Below are positions 17,087 to 26,194 of a DNA stretch of 64,000 bases, piece by piece. The stretch spans positions 189,346-253,345 of the forward strand of contig DXIP01000018.1 of assembly GCA_019112825.1 (NCBI GenBank). Direction: 5' to 3'. The number at the start of each line of letters is the position of its first letter. Position 1 is the stretch's first letter. A program made the translations under genes and the position numbers. Origin of the DNA: Alistipes excrementigallinarum (GTDB taxonomy: Bacteria; Bacteroidota; Bacteroidia; Bacteroidales; Rikenellaceae). Below the pieces are notes generated by a model that was not told the DNA's origin, searched no databases, and saw only the letters and a program-made list of their open reading frames with translations.

Positions 17087-18331
17087 ATGAACATTCAGGA
17101 ACTCTACGCCATCTACCGGCAGCATCCGCACATCTCGACCGACTCGCGGCGGATACTGCCCGACTCGCTCTTCTTCGCCCTGAAGGGCACTTCGTTCGAC
17201 GGCAACCGCTTTGCCGCCGAGGCCCTCGAAAAGGGGGCCGTGCGGGCCGTTGTCGACGACCCGTCGGCAGCCGGCGAGGGGTGCATCCTCGTCGACGACG
17301 TGCTCGCGACGCTCCAGGCGCTGGCCCGCGAACACCGCCGCGCACTGGCCATTCCAATCCTGGCCATCACAGGCAGCAACGGCAAGACGACGACCAAGGA
17401 GCTCGTCGCCCGCGTGCTCTCCGAGCGCTTCGTGCTCCGCGCCACGCAGGGCAATCTGAACAACCACATCGGCGTGCCGCTGACGCTGCTGGCGATGGAT
17501 GCCTCGACGCAGTTCGGCGTGGTGGAGATGGGGGCAAGCGCCTGCGGCGAAATCGCCCTGCTGGCCTCGATTGCCGAGCCCGACTACGGGCTCATCACCA
17601 ACATCGGCCGGGCCCACCTCGACGGCTTCGGCGGTCCCGAGGGGGTGCGCCGCGGCAAGGGCGAGCTCTACGACTACCTCGCCGCCCACGGCGGCACGGC
17701 CTTCGTGCCCGAAGCCGACCCGACGCTCGGCGAGATGGCCGTCGAACGGCCCGCTCTGAAGAGCGTCCGCTGCCCGCTCGACGGCGCCGACGGGATTGAG
17801 AGCCATCTGGAGGGGGCCTACAACCGGGCCAACATCGCCGCTGCAGCGGCTGTGGGACGCTATTTCGGGGTTCCCGAGGAGCGGATTCGCGCGGCGATTG
17901 CCGGCTACCGTCCCGACAACAACCGTTCGCAGCGGGTCGTAACGGGGCGCAACACGCTCATCGTCGACTGCTACAATGCCAACCCCTCGAGCATGCGCGC
18001 CTCGGTGGAGAACTTCCTCGGCGAGCCGCTCGACGGGCGCACGCAGCGCATCTTCATTCTGGGCGACATGCTCGAGCTGGGGGCCTGGTCCGAGGAGGAG
18101 CACCGCGCCATCGCCGCGCTGGCCGCCGGCGACCCTGCGGCGCGGCTGATGCTCGTCGGCGGCGAGTTCGCCCGGGCCTGCGCCGGAAGCGAGGTGGCAC
18201 GGCGCGCCGAATTCTACCCCTCGCGCACGGAGCTGGCCGCCGAACTGGAGCGCCACCCGGTCGGGAATGCCCTCGTACTGGTCAAGGCCTCGCACAGCAT
18301 CGGGTTGGAACACATCATCGACAAACTCTGA
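17087..18331 (+). CDS. murF: UDP-MurNAc-tripeptide--D-Ala-D-Ala ligase
   Basis: 414 aa. Adds D-Ala-D-Ala to the peptidoglycan precursor in the cytosol, using ATP. P-loop GSNGKTTT at 96-103, HISTDSR near the N-terminus, TQGNLNNHIGVPLT, and CYNANPSSM in the central/C-terminal domains are standard MurF motifs. I chose ATG 17087 (MNIQELYAIY) rather than 17009, which would add 26 residues without family support. Six bases separate it from the next gene, so the two are co-transcribed. No other mur genes are near. Confidence 0.93.
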   Translation: MNIQELYAIYRQHPHISTDSRRILPDSLFFALKGTSFDGNRFAAEALEKGAVRAVVDDPSAAGEGCILVDDVLATLQALAREHRRALAIPILAITGSNGKTTTKELVARVLSERFVLRATQGNLNNHIGVPLTLLAMDASTQFGVVEMGASACGEIALLASIAEPDYGLITNIGRAHLDGFGGPEGVRRGKGELYDYLAAHGGTAFVPEADPTLGEMAVERPALKSVRCPLDGADGIESHLEGAYNRANIAAAAAVGRYFGVPEERIRAAIAGYRPDNNRSQRVVTGRNTLIVDCYNANPSSMRASVENFLGEPLDGRTQRIFILGDMLELGAWSEEEHRAIAALAAGDPAARLMLVGGEFARACAGSEVARRAEFYPSRTELAAELERHPVGNALVLVKASHSIGLEHIIDKL

Positions 18332-18337
18332 AAGACT

Positions 18338-19363
18338 ATGAAACGACTGCTGCTCTCGCTCTGCATCCTGCTGACGGCCGCACCGACGCTCCGGACCGCA
18401 GCACAGACAAGCGGCGCAGCGCCGGAAGCCGCAGCGCACGACACGGCATACGGCGCCGCATACGAATCGCGTCAGGTGGAGTGCGAACGCGACTTCGGCA
18501 AACTCCACGGCACGCTGACCGTACCCGCCGGGGGCGCGCAGACCGCCCTGCTGCTGATTGCCGGCTCGGGCCCCACGGACCGCGACGGCAACAACCGGCT
18601 GGGCATCCGCTGCGACGCCTACCGCCTGCTGGCCGAGGAGCTGACGGCAGCGGGCTACGCCGTGCTGCGCTACGACAAGCGGGCCATCGGTTCGAGCCAG
18701 CTCGACGACCCGACGCAGCTGCGGGAGCTCACCTTCGACCAGTACATCGACGATGCCGTGGCGCTGGCCGACCTTCTCTCGAAGGAGGGCTTCCAACGCG
18801 TGGTGCTCGCAGGTCACAGCGAAGGGGCGCTCATCGCACTGGTCGCTGCACAGCGTTCGCCGGCCGTTGCGGGCGTCGTCTCACTCTGCGGCACCGGCTA
18901 CCCGCTCGACAAGGTGCTCCGCCTGCAACTGGCCGGGCAACTCGTTCCGGCGCACATGGAGCTCTACTTCGAAGCGATGCAGATAATCGGGGCACTCAAG
19001 CGGGGAGAGCGGGTCGACATGGCCTACCACCCCCAGTTCCAGGCGCTTTTCAACACGGACGTGCAGCCCTTCATCATCTCGCAGATGCGCTACGACCCGC
19101 AGCAGGAGCTCCTTAAGGTCAAGGTCCCGGTGCTGATTGCAGCCGGCGACAACGACCTGCAGGTTCCCGCATTCCATGCCGAGGAGCTCGCCGCGGTGCG
19201 CCGCGACGCCCCGCTCCGCGTCATCCCGAAGATGGCGCACACGCTCAAGGCGTGCGACGAGACGACGCTCGAAGGACAGATGCGCACGGCCTATGGCGAC
19301 CCGACGCTGCCCCTCGCCCCGGGACTTGTGCAGGCCATCACGGAATTTCTCGGCGGGCTGTAA
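18338..19363 (+). CDS. Exported alpha/beta hydrolase
   Basis: 341 aa. Signal peptide MKRLLLSLCILLTAAPTLRTAAQ. The hydrolase fold runs from about residue 70: oxyanion region LLIAGSGPTDRDGNN, nucleophile elbow GHSEG, acid Asp in AAGDNDLQVP, base His in KMAHTLK. All three catalytic residues are present. It resembles S33 / serine aminopeptidase-type hydrolases often annotated as esterases; the true substrate is unknown. Co-transcription with murF suggests but does not prove a cell-envelope role. Confidence 0.82.
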   Translation: MKRLLLSLCILLTAAPTLRTAAQTSGAAPEAAAHDTAYGAAYESRQVECERDFGKLHGTLTVPAGGAQTALLLIAGSGPTDRDGNNRLGIRCDAYRLLAEELTAAGYAVLRYDKRAIGSSQLDDPTQLRELTFDQYIDDAVALADLLSKEGFQRVVLAGHSEGALIALVAAQRSPAVAGVVSLCGTGYPLDKVLRLQLAGQLVPAHMELYFEAMQIIGALKRGERVDMAYHPQFQALFNTDVQPFIISQMRYDPQQELLKVKVPVLIAAGDNDLQVPAFHAEELAAVRRDAPLRVIPKMAHTLKACDETTLEGQMRTAYGDPTLPLAPGLVQAITEFLGGL

Positions 19364-19522
19364 CCGCTCCGGAGGCTGCCGGCCCCCCACCGCTACACTC
19401 GTCCCGACCGCCACACCCCACCGCCCGGGGCCGCACGCTGCCGCAGGAGCCCGTTGCCGGAGAAAAGGCCCAGGAGCCTCCGAGAAACGGGGCCTTGGCC
19501 GCACGTTTACCAAATATTTTGC

Positions 19523-19530
19523 TATTTTTG
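19523..19530 (+). promoter_or_regulatory. Promoter -7 element (TATTTTTG) of the MazG-like gene
   Basis: Exact TAnnTTTG, 30 bp upstream of the ATG at 19560, in a short AT-rich island between GC-rich flanks. Confidence 0.6.
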
Positions 19531-19559
19531 CACAGACTTACCAAAATTTCCACCCGATT

Positions 19560-19886
19560 ATGACACTCAACGAATACCAGCAGCACGCCCTCGAGACGGC
19601 GATATATCCCGAGAACCGCAAAATCATCTACCCGACGCTCGGCCTGACGGGCGAGGCGGGCGAAGTGGCCGACAAGGTGAAGAAGGTCATCCGCGACGGT
19701 CACGAGGAGTTCACCGACGAGAAGCGGCTCGAAATCGTCAAGGAGATTGGCGACGTGCTGTGGTACTGCGCCACCCTCTCGCGCGATTTGGGCTACGACC
19801 TCGACGAGGTTGCCCGCATGAACGTCGAGAAGCTCCGCTCGCGCATGCAGCGTCACCTCATCTCGGGCAGCGGCGACAACCGGTAG
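19560..19886 (+). CDS. MazG-like nucleotide pyrophosphohydrolase
   Basis: 108 aa, a single all-alpha NTP-PPase domain. Metal-binding acids lie in GEAGEVADKVKK and, further on, in EIGDVLWYCATL, the E-x2-E ... E-x2-D arrangement of the MazG superfamily. Such enzymes hydrolyse NTPs or dNTPs to NMP and pyrophosphate, as house-cleaning. ATG 19560 is used because longer frames run through the promoter. Confidence 0.88.
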   Translation: MTLNEYQQHALETAIYPENRKIIYPTLGLTGEAGEVADKVKKVIRDGHEEFTDEKRLEIVKEIGDVLWYCATLSRDLGYDLDEVARMNVEKLRSRMQRHLISGSGDNR

Positions 19887-19950
19887 CGAACCCGGCAGGC
19901 GCCCCTCCGACCGACAGCTCTCCGACCACGACACCGCCCCGCGGCGGCAA

Positions 19951-20078
19951 CCGGCGGCAGAGGCAACAACCGGCGGCAGAGGCAACAACCGGCGGCAGAG
20001 GCGGCAACCGGCGGCAGAGGCGGCAAGCGACCGGCAGGCCCCGGACGCGAGGCCCCGGACGCGAGGCCCCGGACGCGG
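19951..20078. repeat. Two adjacent short tandem repeat arrays
   Basis: A 19-bp unit, CCGGCGGCAGAGGCRRCAA, occurs four times (19951, 19970, 19989, 20008). A 14-bp unit, GGCCCCGGACGCGA, follows three times (20037, 20051, 20065, the last with one change). The arrays fill the gap between the MazG-like and OPT genes. Neither unit is a multiple of three and I see no gene here. Confidence 0.85.
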
Positions 20079-20183
20079 CAACAGGTCCGACCGTCGGCCA
20101 AGCCCTTACGAACGGCTCGCAAGCAGCCGCACGACACCCCGCCGAACACCCCATCGAACCAACGTTTCAAAGCATACCTTGAC

Positions 20184-22187
20184 ATGAACCAGGAAACACC
20201 CAAAACATCGCTTCCCGAGAACGCCTACCGCGAACTCAAACCCGGCGAGGAGTACACTCCCGTCATGCCGGCCTCGCCCGCCCCGATTGAAGTCACCCCC
20301 TACTCGGTGCTCATGGGCGTCGCCATGGCCATCATCTTCTCGGCCGCCGCTGCCTATCTGGGGCTGCGCGTGGGCCAGGTCTTCGAGGCCGCCATCCCGA
20401 TTGCCATCATCGCCGTGGGCATGGGCACCGTGCTGGGCAAGAAGAACATGCTGGGCCAGAACGTCATCATCCAGTCCATCGGCGCCTCGTCGGGCGTCGT
20501 TGTCGCCGGAGCCATCTTCACCCTCCCGGCGCTCTACATCCTGGGGCTCGACGCCGCCTTCTGGCAGGTTTTCCTCTCGTCGCTCTTCGGCGGCATGCTG
20601 GGCATCCTGCTCATGATTCCCTTCCGCAAGTACTTCGTCAAGGAGATGCACGGCAAATACCCCTTCCCCGAGGCCACGGCAACCACCGAGGTGCTCATCT
20701 CGGGCGAGAAGGGGGGCAACCAGGCCAAGCTGCTCGCCGTGGCGGGTCTGGTCGGCGGTCTCTACGACTTCGTGGTCGGCACCTTCGGACTCTGGACCGA
20801 CGCCGTCTCGACGCGCATCTGCGCCTGGGGCGAGACGCTCGCCGACAAGTTCAAGGTGGTCTTCGGACTGAACACCTCGGCCGCCGTGCTGGGTCTGGGC
20901 TACATCATCGGACTCAAGTATGCGCTCATCATCACGGCCGGCTCGTGCCTCGTATGGTTCCTCATCGTGCCGCTCGTCGGCTCGCTCACCGAAGCGCTCG
21001 ACCCCGCCGCGCTGGCCTCGCTGCTGGGCGTGACGAACCAGGGGCTGCTGGATGACCCGCAGCAGCTCTTCACGGCCGAGAACCTCTACACCTACATCGG
21101 CAAGCCCATCGGCATCGGCGGCATCGCCATGGCGGGCATCATCGGCATCGTCCGCCAGTCGCGCATCATCCGCCAGGCCGTCGGTCTGGCCGTCTCGGAG
21201 CTGGGCGGCGGCAAGAAGGGGGCCGACACCACCGAGCGCACGCAACGCGACATCACGATGAAGCGCATCCTCTCGCTGCTCATCGCCACGCTCGTCTGCG
21301 TCTTCGTCTTCTTCCACTTCGGGCTGCTCGACGGCTGGGTACAGTCCGTCACGGCGATTCTCATCGTCTTCGTCATCTCGTTCCTCTTCACCACCGTAGC
21401 GGCCAACGCCATCGCCATCGTGGGGTCGAACCCCGTCTCGGGCATGACGCTCATGACGCTGATTCTCTCGTCGCTGGTGCTCGTGGCGGTGGGTCTGAAC
21501 GGCACGACGGGCATGACCGCCGCGCTGATTATCGGCGGCGTGGTCTGCACGGCCCTCTCGATGGCCGGCGGCTTCATCACCGACCTCAAAATCGGCTACT
21601 GGCTGGGCACGACGCCCCGCAAGCAGGAGACCTGGAAGTTCCTGGGCACGTTCGTCTCGGCCGCAACGGTTGCCGGCGTGATGATTGTCCTCAACAAGTC
21701 CTACGGCTTCGTCGGCGAGGGGGCGCTCGTTGCTCCGCAGGCCAACGCCATGGCGGCCGTCATCCAGCCGCTGATGACCGGCGGACAGACCCCCTGGATG
21801 CTCTACTTCTGCGGCGCGGCGCTGGCGCTCGTGCTGACGGCCATCGGCGTGCCGGCCCTGGCCTTCGCCCTGGGTATGTTCATCCCCATGGAGCTCAACG
21901 CCCCGCTGGTGGTCGGCGGTCTGGTCTCCTGGTACGTCTCGACACGCTCGAAGGACCAGGCACTCAACAAGGCGCGCATGGACCGCGGTACGCTCATCGC
22001 CTCGGGCTTCATCGCCGGCGGTGCGCTGATGGGCGTGGTGAGCGCCATTCTGAAGTTCTGCGAGGTAGACTGGTTCCTCTCGGACTGGGCCTCGTCGAAC
22101 GCCGCCGAGTGGACCGGACTGGTGATGTACCTCGTGCTGATTGGCTACTTCTCGTGGCACACGCTCCGCGCCCGCAAGGAGGAGTAG
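20184..22187 (+). CDS. OPT-family oligopeptide transporter
   Basis: 667 aa inner-membrane protein with about 14-16 hydrophobic segments. Early SVLMGVAMAIIFSAAAAYLGLRVGQVFEAAIPIAIIA in pieces, then NVIIQSIGASSGVVVAGAIFTLPALYILG and FPEATATTEVLISGE, all typical of prokaryotic OPT (YSL-like) transporters. These import small peptides or metal chelates with protons. It lies 63 bp upstream of pepT and they probably form an uptake-plus-digestion unit. Confidence 0.9.
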   Translation: MNQETPKTSLPENAYRELKPGEEYTPVMPASPAPIEVTPYSVLMGVAMAIIFSAAAAYLGLRVGQVFEAAIPIAIIAVGMGTVLGKKNMLGQNVIIQSIGASSGVVVAGAIFTLPALYILGLDAAFWQVFLSSLFGGMLGILLMIPFRKYFVKEMHGKYPFPEATATTEVLISGEKGGNQAKLLAVAGLVGGLYDFVVGTFGLWTDAVSTRICAWGETLADKFKVVFGLNTSAAVLGLGYIIGLKYALIITAGSCLVWFLIVPLVGSLTEALDPAALASLLGVTNQGLLDDPQQLFTAENLYTYIGKPIGIGGIAMAGIIGIVRQSRIIRQAVGLAVSELGGGKKGADTTERTQRDITMKRILSLLIATLVCVFVFFHFGLLDGWVQSVTAILIVFVISFLFTTVAANAIAIVGSNPVSGMTLMTLILSSLVLVAVGLNGTTGMTAALIIGGVVCTALSMAGGFITDLKIGYWLGTTPRKQETWKFLGTFVSAATVAGVMIVLNKSYGFVGEGALVAPQANAMAAVIQPLMTGGQTPWMLYFCGAALALVLTAIGVPALAFALGMFIPMELNAPLVVGGLVSWYVSTRSKDQALNKARMDRGTLIASGFIAGGALMGVVSAILKFCEVDWFLSDWASSNAAEWTGLVMYLVLIGYFSWHTLRARKEE

Positions 22188-22250
22188 CGACATAGAAACA
22201 ACCTTGCAATTGATTTCAAGAACCCCCTAAAAAAACGACCGAAAAAAGAT

Positions 22251-23468
22251 ATGGAACTCAAGGACCGATTTCTGAAGTATGTCTCCTACGACACGCAGTC
22301 GTCGGAGCAGAGCAATACCTTCCCCTCGACCGAAAAGCAGAAGGTGCTGCTTGCGGCGCTGGCCGACGAGATGCGGACGCTCGGCATGACCGACGTCACG
22401 ATGGACCGCTACGGCTACGTGATGGGCACCATTCCGGCCACACCCGGGTGCGAGAACGCCCCCGTCATCGGCTTCATCGCCCACGTGGACACCTCGCCCG
22501 ACATGAGCGGCCGGGACATTAAGCCCCGCATCATCGAGGAGTACGACGGCGGCGACATCTTCCTCAACGGCCACCTGACGATGACCGTCAAGGACTTCCC
22601 CGAGCTGAGCTTCTTCAAGGGCCACACGCTCATCCACACCGACGGCACGACGCTGCTGGGGGCCGACGACAAGGCGGGTGTGGCCGAAATCATGAGCGCG
22701 GCCGAGTACCTGCTCGCCCACCCAGAGCTCCGGCACGGCAAAATCCGCATCGGCTTCACCCCCGACGAGGAGGTGGGACGCGGCGTGGACTTCTTCGACG
22801 TGGAGGCCTTCGGTGCCGACTTCGCCTATACGGTCGACGGCGGCATGGAGGGCGAGCTCGAGTATGAGAACTTCAACGCCGCGAGCGCCAAAATCGAAAT
22901 CCAGGGGCGCAACGTCCACCCGGGCTATGCCAAGGGGAAGATGATTAACGCGCTCGACGTGGCGTGCGAACTGCAGACGCTGCTGCCCGCCGAACAGCGC
23001 CCGCAGTATACCGACGGGTACGAGGGCTTCTACCACTGCGTCGGGGTGAACGGCACGGTGGAGCACGCCTCGGTGAGCTACATCATCCGCGACCACGACG
23101 CCGACCTCTTCGAACAGAAGAAGGTCTACATGTGGGCGTGCGTCGACCTGCTCAAGAAGAAGTACGGGCAGGAGGTGCTGACGCTCACGCTCAAGGACCA
23201 GTACTTCAACATGCGCAAGATGGTCGAGCCCCATCCGCAACTCATCGACAAGGCGCTCGAGGCGATGCGCGAGGCCGACGTGAAGCCGATTGTGCGGCCC
23301 ATCCGCGGCGGCACGGACGGCGCGCGGCTCTCGTTCATGGGTCTTCCCTGTCCCAACCTCTTCACGGGAGGCATGAACTTCCACGGCAAGTTCGAGTACT
23401 GCTCGCTCACCACGATGCACAAGGCCATGCAGGTGATTATCAATCTGGCCCGCCTGTGGGCCGAATAG
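22251..23468 (+). CDS. pepT: Peptidase T (tripeptide aminopeptidase)
   Basis: 405 aa, M20B metallopeptidase of the cytosol that removes the N-terminal residue of tripeptides. First metal ligand in AHVDTSPD (H78, D80), bridging Asp140 in LLGADDKAG, general base Glu173/174 in FTPDEEVG, later ligands in YTVDGGMEGE and near the C-terminus in TTMHKAM. Full family length. Directly downstream of the peptide transporter. Confidence 0.95.
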   Translation: MELKDRFLKYVSYDTQSSEQSNTFPSTEKQKVLLAALADEMRTLGMTDVTMDRYGYVMGTIPATPGCENAPVIGFIAHVDTSPDMSGRDIKPRIIEEYDGGDIFLNGHLTMTVKDFPELSFFKGHTLIHTDGTTLLGADDKAGVAEIMSAAEYLLAHPELRHGKIRIGFTPDEEVGRGVDFFDVEAFGADFAYTVDGGMEGELEYENFNAASAKIEIQGRNVHPGYAKGKMINALDVACELQTLLPAEQRPQYTDGYEGFYHCVGVNGTVEHASVSYIIRDHDADLFEQKKVYMWACVDLLKKKYGQEVLTLTLKDQYFNMRKMVEPHPQLIDKALEAMREADVKPIVRPIRGGTDGARLSFMGLPCPNLFTGGMNFHGKFEYCSLTTMHKAMQVIINLARLWAE

Positions 23469-23493
23469 CGCACGGCGCCCAACTCTGAAAACG

Positions 23494-25419
23494 ATGGACA
23501 ACTACGGATTTGTAAAGGTTGCGGCGGCGGTGCCGCAGGTTGCGGTGGCCGACTGCGCGCGCAATGCCGAGCGCATCGTGGCGCTGGCGCAGCAGGCCGC
23601 ACGGCGGGGCGTCGAACTGGTCGCCTTCCCCGAACTGGCCGTCACGGGCTACACCTGCGCCGACCTCTTCCTGCAGCCCGCGCTGCTCGATGCGGCGGAC
23701 GAGGCGCTGGGCGAGATTATGCGCCAGACGCGCAAGTTGCCGCTCGCACTCATCGTCGGTCTTCCGCTGCGGCACGAGGACCGGCTCTACAACTGCGCGG
23801 CGGTTGTGGCCCAGGGGCGCCTGCTCGGCGTGGTGCCCAAGAGCTACATCCCCAACTATGCCGAATTCTACGAGGCGCGCTGGTTCGCCTCGGGGGCCGG
23901 CATCGAGGAGGAGCGCATCACGGCGGCGGGTCAGGAGGCCGACTTCGGCACGGAGCTCACCTTTGCGGTGAACGGCGCCGAGTTCGGCATCGAAATCTGC
24001 GAGGACCTCTGGGTGGCATCGCCCCCCTCGTCGCGGCTGGCACTCAACGGTGCAAAGCTCATCTTCAACCTCTCGGCCTCGCCCGAGGGGGTGGGCAAGC
24101 ACGCCTATCTGCGGGAGCTGGTCGCTCAGCAGTCGGCCCGCACCCATACGGCCTACGTCTACTGCTCGGCCGGATTCGGCGAGTCGTCGACCGACCTGGT
24201 CTTCGCCGGCAACGGACTCATCGCCGAGAACGGCACGATGCTGGCCCAGGCCGCCCGCTTCTCGCTCGACGAGCAGCTGACGGTGGCCGACGTCGACATC
24301 GAGCGGCTGGAGTTCGAGCGGCGGCGGAACACCTCGTTCCGGATGCGCGAGGAGGCGGGCGAGAGCATCGTGATTGAGATGGAGCTGCCCGACGCGCTGA
24401 AGGCCTCGGCACTCGACCGGAGGGTGGACCCCATGCCCTTCGTTCCGGCCGACGAGGCGCACCGCAGCGAACGGTGCGAGGAGATTTTCCAGATTCAGTC
24501 GCACGGCCTGGCGCGCCGGCTGGCCCACACGGGCTGCCGCTGCGCGGTAGTGGGCATCTCGGGCGGTCTGGACTCGACGCTGGCGCTGCTGGTCACCGTC
24601 CGCACGTTCGACAAGCTGGGGCTCGACCGCCGGGGCATCCTCGGCATCACGATGCCGGGCTTCGGTACCACGGACCGCACCTACCGCAATGCGCTGAAGC
24701 TCATGGAGGGGCTGGGCGTGACGGTGCGCGAGATACCCATCCGCGACGCCTGCCTGCAGCACTTCCGCGACATAGGGCTTCCGGAGAGCGACCGCTCGGC
24801 CGCATACGAGAACGCCCAGGCACGCGAACGGACCCAGATTCTGATGGATGTGGCCAACATGGAGGGGGGACTGGTCATCGGCACGGGCGACCTCTCGGAG
24901 CTGGCGCTCGGCTGGGCCACCTACAACGGCGACCAGATGTCGATGTACGGCGTCAACGCCTCGGTGCCCAAAACGTTGGTGCGCCATCTGGTCCGCTGGG
25001 CCGCCGACACCGAGCGCGACGGGGCGACGCGCGCCACGCTGCTCGACATCATCGACACGCCGGTGAGCCCCGAGCTGCTGCCCGCCGACCGCGAGGGCAA
25101 CATCGCCCAGAAGACCGAGGACCTGGTGGGCCCCTACGAGCTGCACGACTTCTTCCTCTACAACTTCGTGCGGGCGGGGTTCCGGCCGGCGAAAATCGCC
25201 TTCCTGGCCGAGCAGGCCTTCGCCGGAAGCTACGACCGCGAGACGATTGTCAAGTGGCTCCGGGTCTTCTTCCGCCGCTTCTTCGCACAGCAGTTCAAGC
25301 GCTCGGCGATGCCCGACGGCCCGAAGGTGGGCTCCGTCTCGCTCTCGCCGCGCGGCGACTGGCGCATGCCCTCCGACGCCTCGGCGGCGCTGTGGCTCCG
25401 CGAGCTGGAGGAACTCTGA
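23494..25419 (+). CDS. nadE: Glutamine-dependent NAD+ synthetase
   Basis: 641 aa. The N-terminal nitrilase-type glutaminase domain has the triad E47 (FPELAV), K116 (VPKSYIPNY) and C169 (EICEDLW). The C-terminal synthetase domain begins about residue 330 with pyrophosphate loop SGGLDS at 356-361. It converts nicotinate adenine dinucleotide to NAD using ammonia from Gln. It ends with an accepted C-terminal stretch (FFRRFFAQQFKRSAMPDGPKVG in pieces). nadC lies about 10 kb away on the same strand and is not linked to it. Confidence 0.95.
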   Translation: MDNYGFVKVAAAVPQVAVADCARNAERIVALAQQAARRGVELVAFPELAVTGYTCADLFLQPALLDAADEALGEIMRQTRKLPLALIVGLPLRHEDRLYNCAAVVAQGRLLGVVPKSYIPNYAEFYEARWFASGAGIEEERITAAGQEADFGTELTFAVNGAEFGIEICEDLWVASPPSSRLALNGAKLIFNLSASPEGVGKHAYLRELVAQQSARTHTAYVYCSAGFGESSTDLVFAGNGLIAENGTMLAQAARFSLDEQLTVADVDIERLEFERRRNTSFRMREEAGESIVIEMELPDALKASALDRRVDPMPFVPADEAHRSERCEEIFQIQSHGLARRLAHTGCRCAVVGISGGLDSTLALLVTVRTFDKLGLDRRGILGITMPGFGTTDRTYRNALKLMEGLGVTVREIPIRDACLQHFRDIGLPESDRSAAYENAQARERTQILMDVANMEGGLVIGTGDLSELALGWATYNGDQMSMYGVNASVPKTLVRHLVRWAADTERDGATRATLLDIIDTPVSPELLPADREGNIAQKTEDLVGPYELHDFFLYNFVRAGFRPAKIAFLAEQAFAGSYDRETIVKWLRVFFRRFFAQQFKRSAMPDGPKVGSVSLSPRGDWRMPSDASAALWLRELEEL

Positions 25420-25481
25420 GCGGGCCCGGAGGCAATAACCGGGACAGCCGCTGCCGGCTTGCCCCGAACAAGAGAAAAAAG

Positions 25482-26099
25482 ATGAAAAACGACAGAATGA
25501 TGAAACACATGACACTGCTCCTCACGCTGGGGCTCCTGCTTTGGGGCGCCCAGGTGCAGGCACAGGACTGGAAGGATGCCCTCAAGAAGGTGGTGACTTC
25601 GGCTGCCGACGAGGCGACCGGCGGCAAGCTGACCGAGGTGGCCATCGTCGGAGCATGGCGCTACACCGGTCCGGGCATCAAGTTCGAGGGCGAGAACCTC
25701 ACCAGCCAGCTGGGCGGCGCAGCCATCGAATCGACCGTCACCAAGCAGCTTGTGAAGGGCTACGAGCTGGTGGGCATCCGCGAAGGGGCCTGCTCGTTCA
25801 ACTTCGCCAGCGACGGAACCTTCACGGCCCAGCTGGGCTCGCACGAACTGGCGGGCAGCTACACCTTCGACGCCTCGACGCACGAACTGGCGCTGCAGGT
25901 CTCGACGGGCAAGATTCCGCTGGGAACCATTCCGGGCCGCGCCTATCTGAGCGGCACGGAGCTGCAGCTGGTCTTCCCCGCCACGAAGCTCGTCGAGCTG
26001 ATTGAGAGCCTCGGGCAGAAGATTCAGGCCCTCTCGTCGGTCACCAAGCTGCTCGAGAACTACGAGAACGTCTACATCGGCTTCGCCTTCTCCAAGTAG
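25482..26099 (+). CDS. DUF4923-type exported protein
   Basis: 205 aa. Signal peptide to about VQAQ. The mature part (DWKDALKKVVTSAADEATGGKLTEVAIVGAWRYTGPGIKFEGENL in pieces, then CSFNFASDGTF, GSYTFDASTHEL) fits the DUF4923 family, small lipocalin-like Bacteroidales proteins of unknown role. ATGs at 25497 and 25500 would also give a signal peptide. It lies 62 bp after nadE, possibly co-transcribed. Confidence 0.75.
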   Translation: MKNDRMMKHMTLLLTLGLLLWGAQVQAQDWKDALKKVVTSAADEATGGKLTEVAIVGAWRYTGPGIKFEGENLTSQLGGAAIESTVTKQLVKGYELVGIREGACSFNFASDGTFTAQLGSHELAGSYTFDASTHELALQVSTGKIPLGTIPGRAYLSGTELQLVFPATKLVELIESLGQKIQALSSVTKLLENYENVYIGFAFSK

Positions 26100-26130
26100 A
26101 GCGAGCGGCTGCGGCCGGACAGAACGAAAC

Positions 26131-26172
26131 GAGCGGAGCTCCTCCCCATGCGGGAAGAGCTCCGCTTGTTTG
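26131..26172. terminator. Hairpin between convergent genes
   Basis: GCGGAGCTC (26133-26141) pairs with GAGCTCCGC (26157-26165), and an inner TCCC/GGGA pair shortens the loop. TTGTTTG follows on the plus strand. Probably terminates the DUF4923 gene, perhaps in both directions. Confidence 0.68.
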
Positions 26173-26194
26173 ATGCAAACCGCTCGGCGCCGGC

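Noticed and set aside
19951..20078. Possible CRISPR array
   Set aside because: Units are 14-19 bp and directly adjacent with no unique spacers. No cas gene in the window.
20106..22193. 695-codon minus-strand frame opposite the OPT gene
   Set aside because: Antisense shadow. The predicted product is a low-complexity His/Asp/Arg chain; the plus strand encodes a complete transporter.
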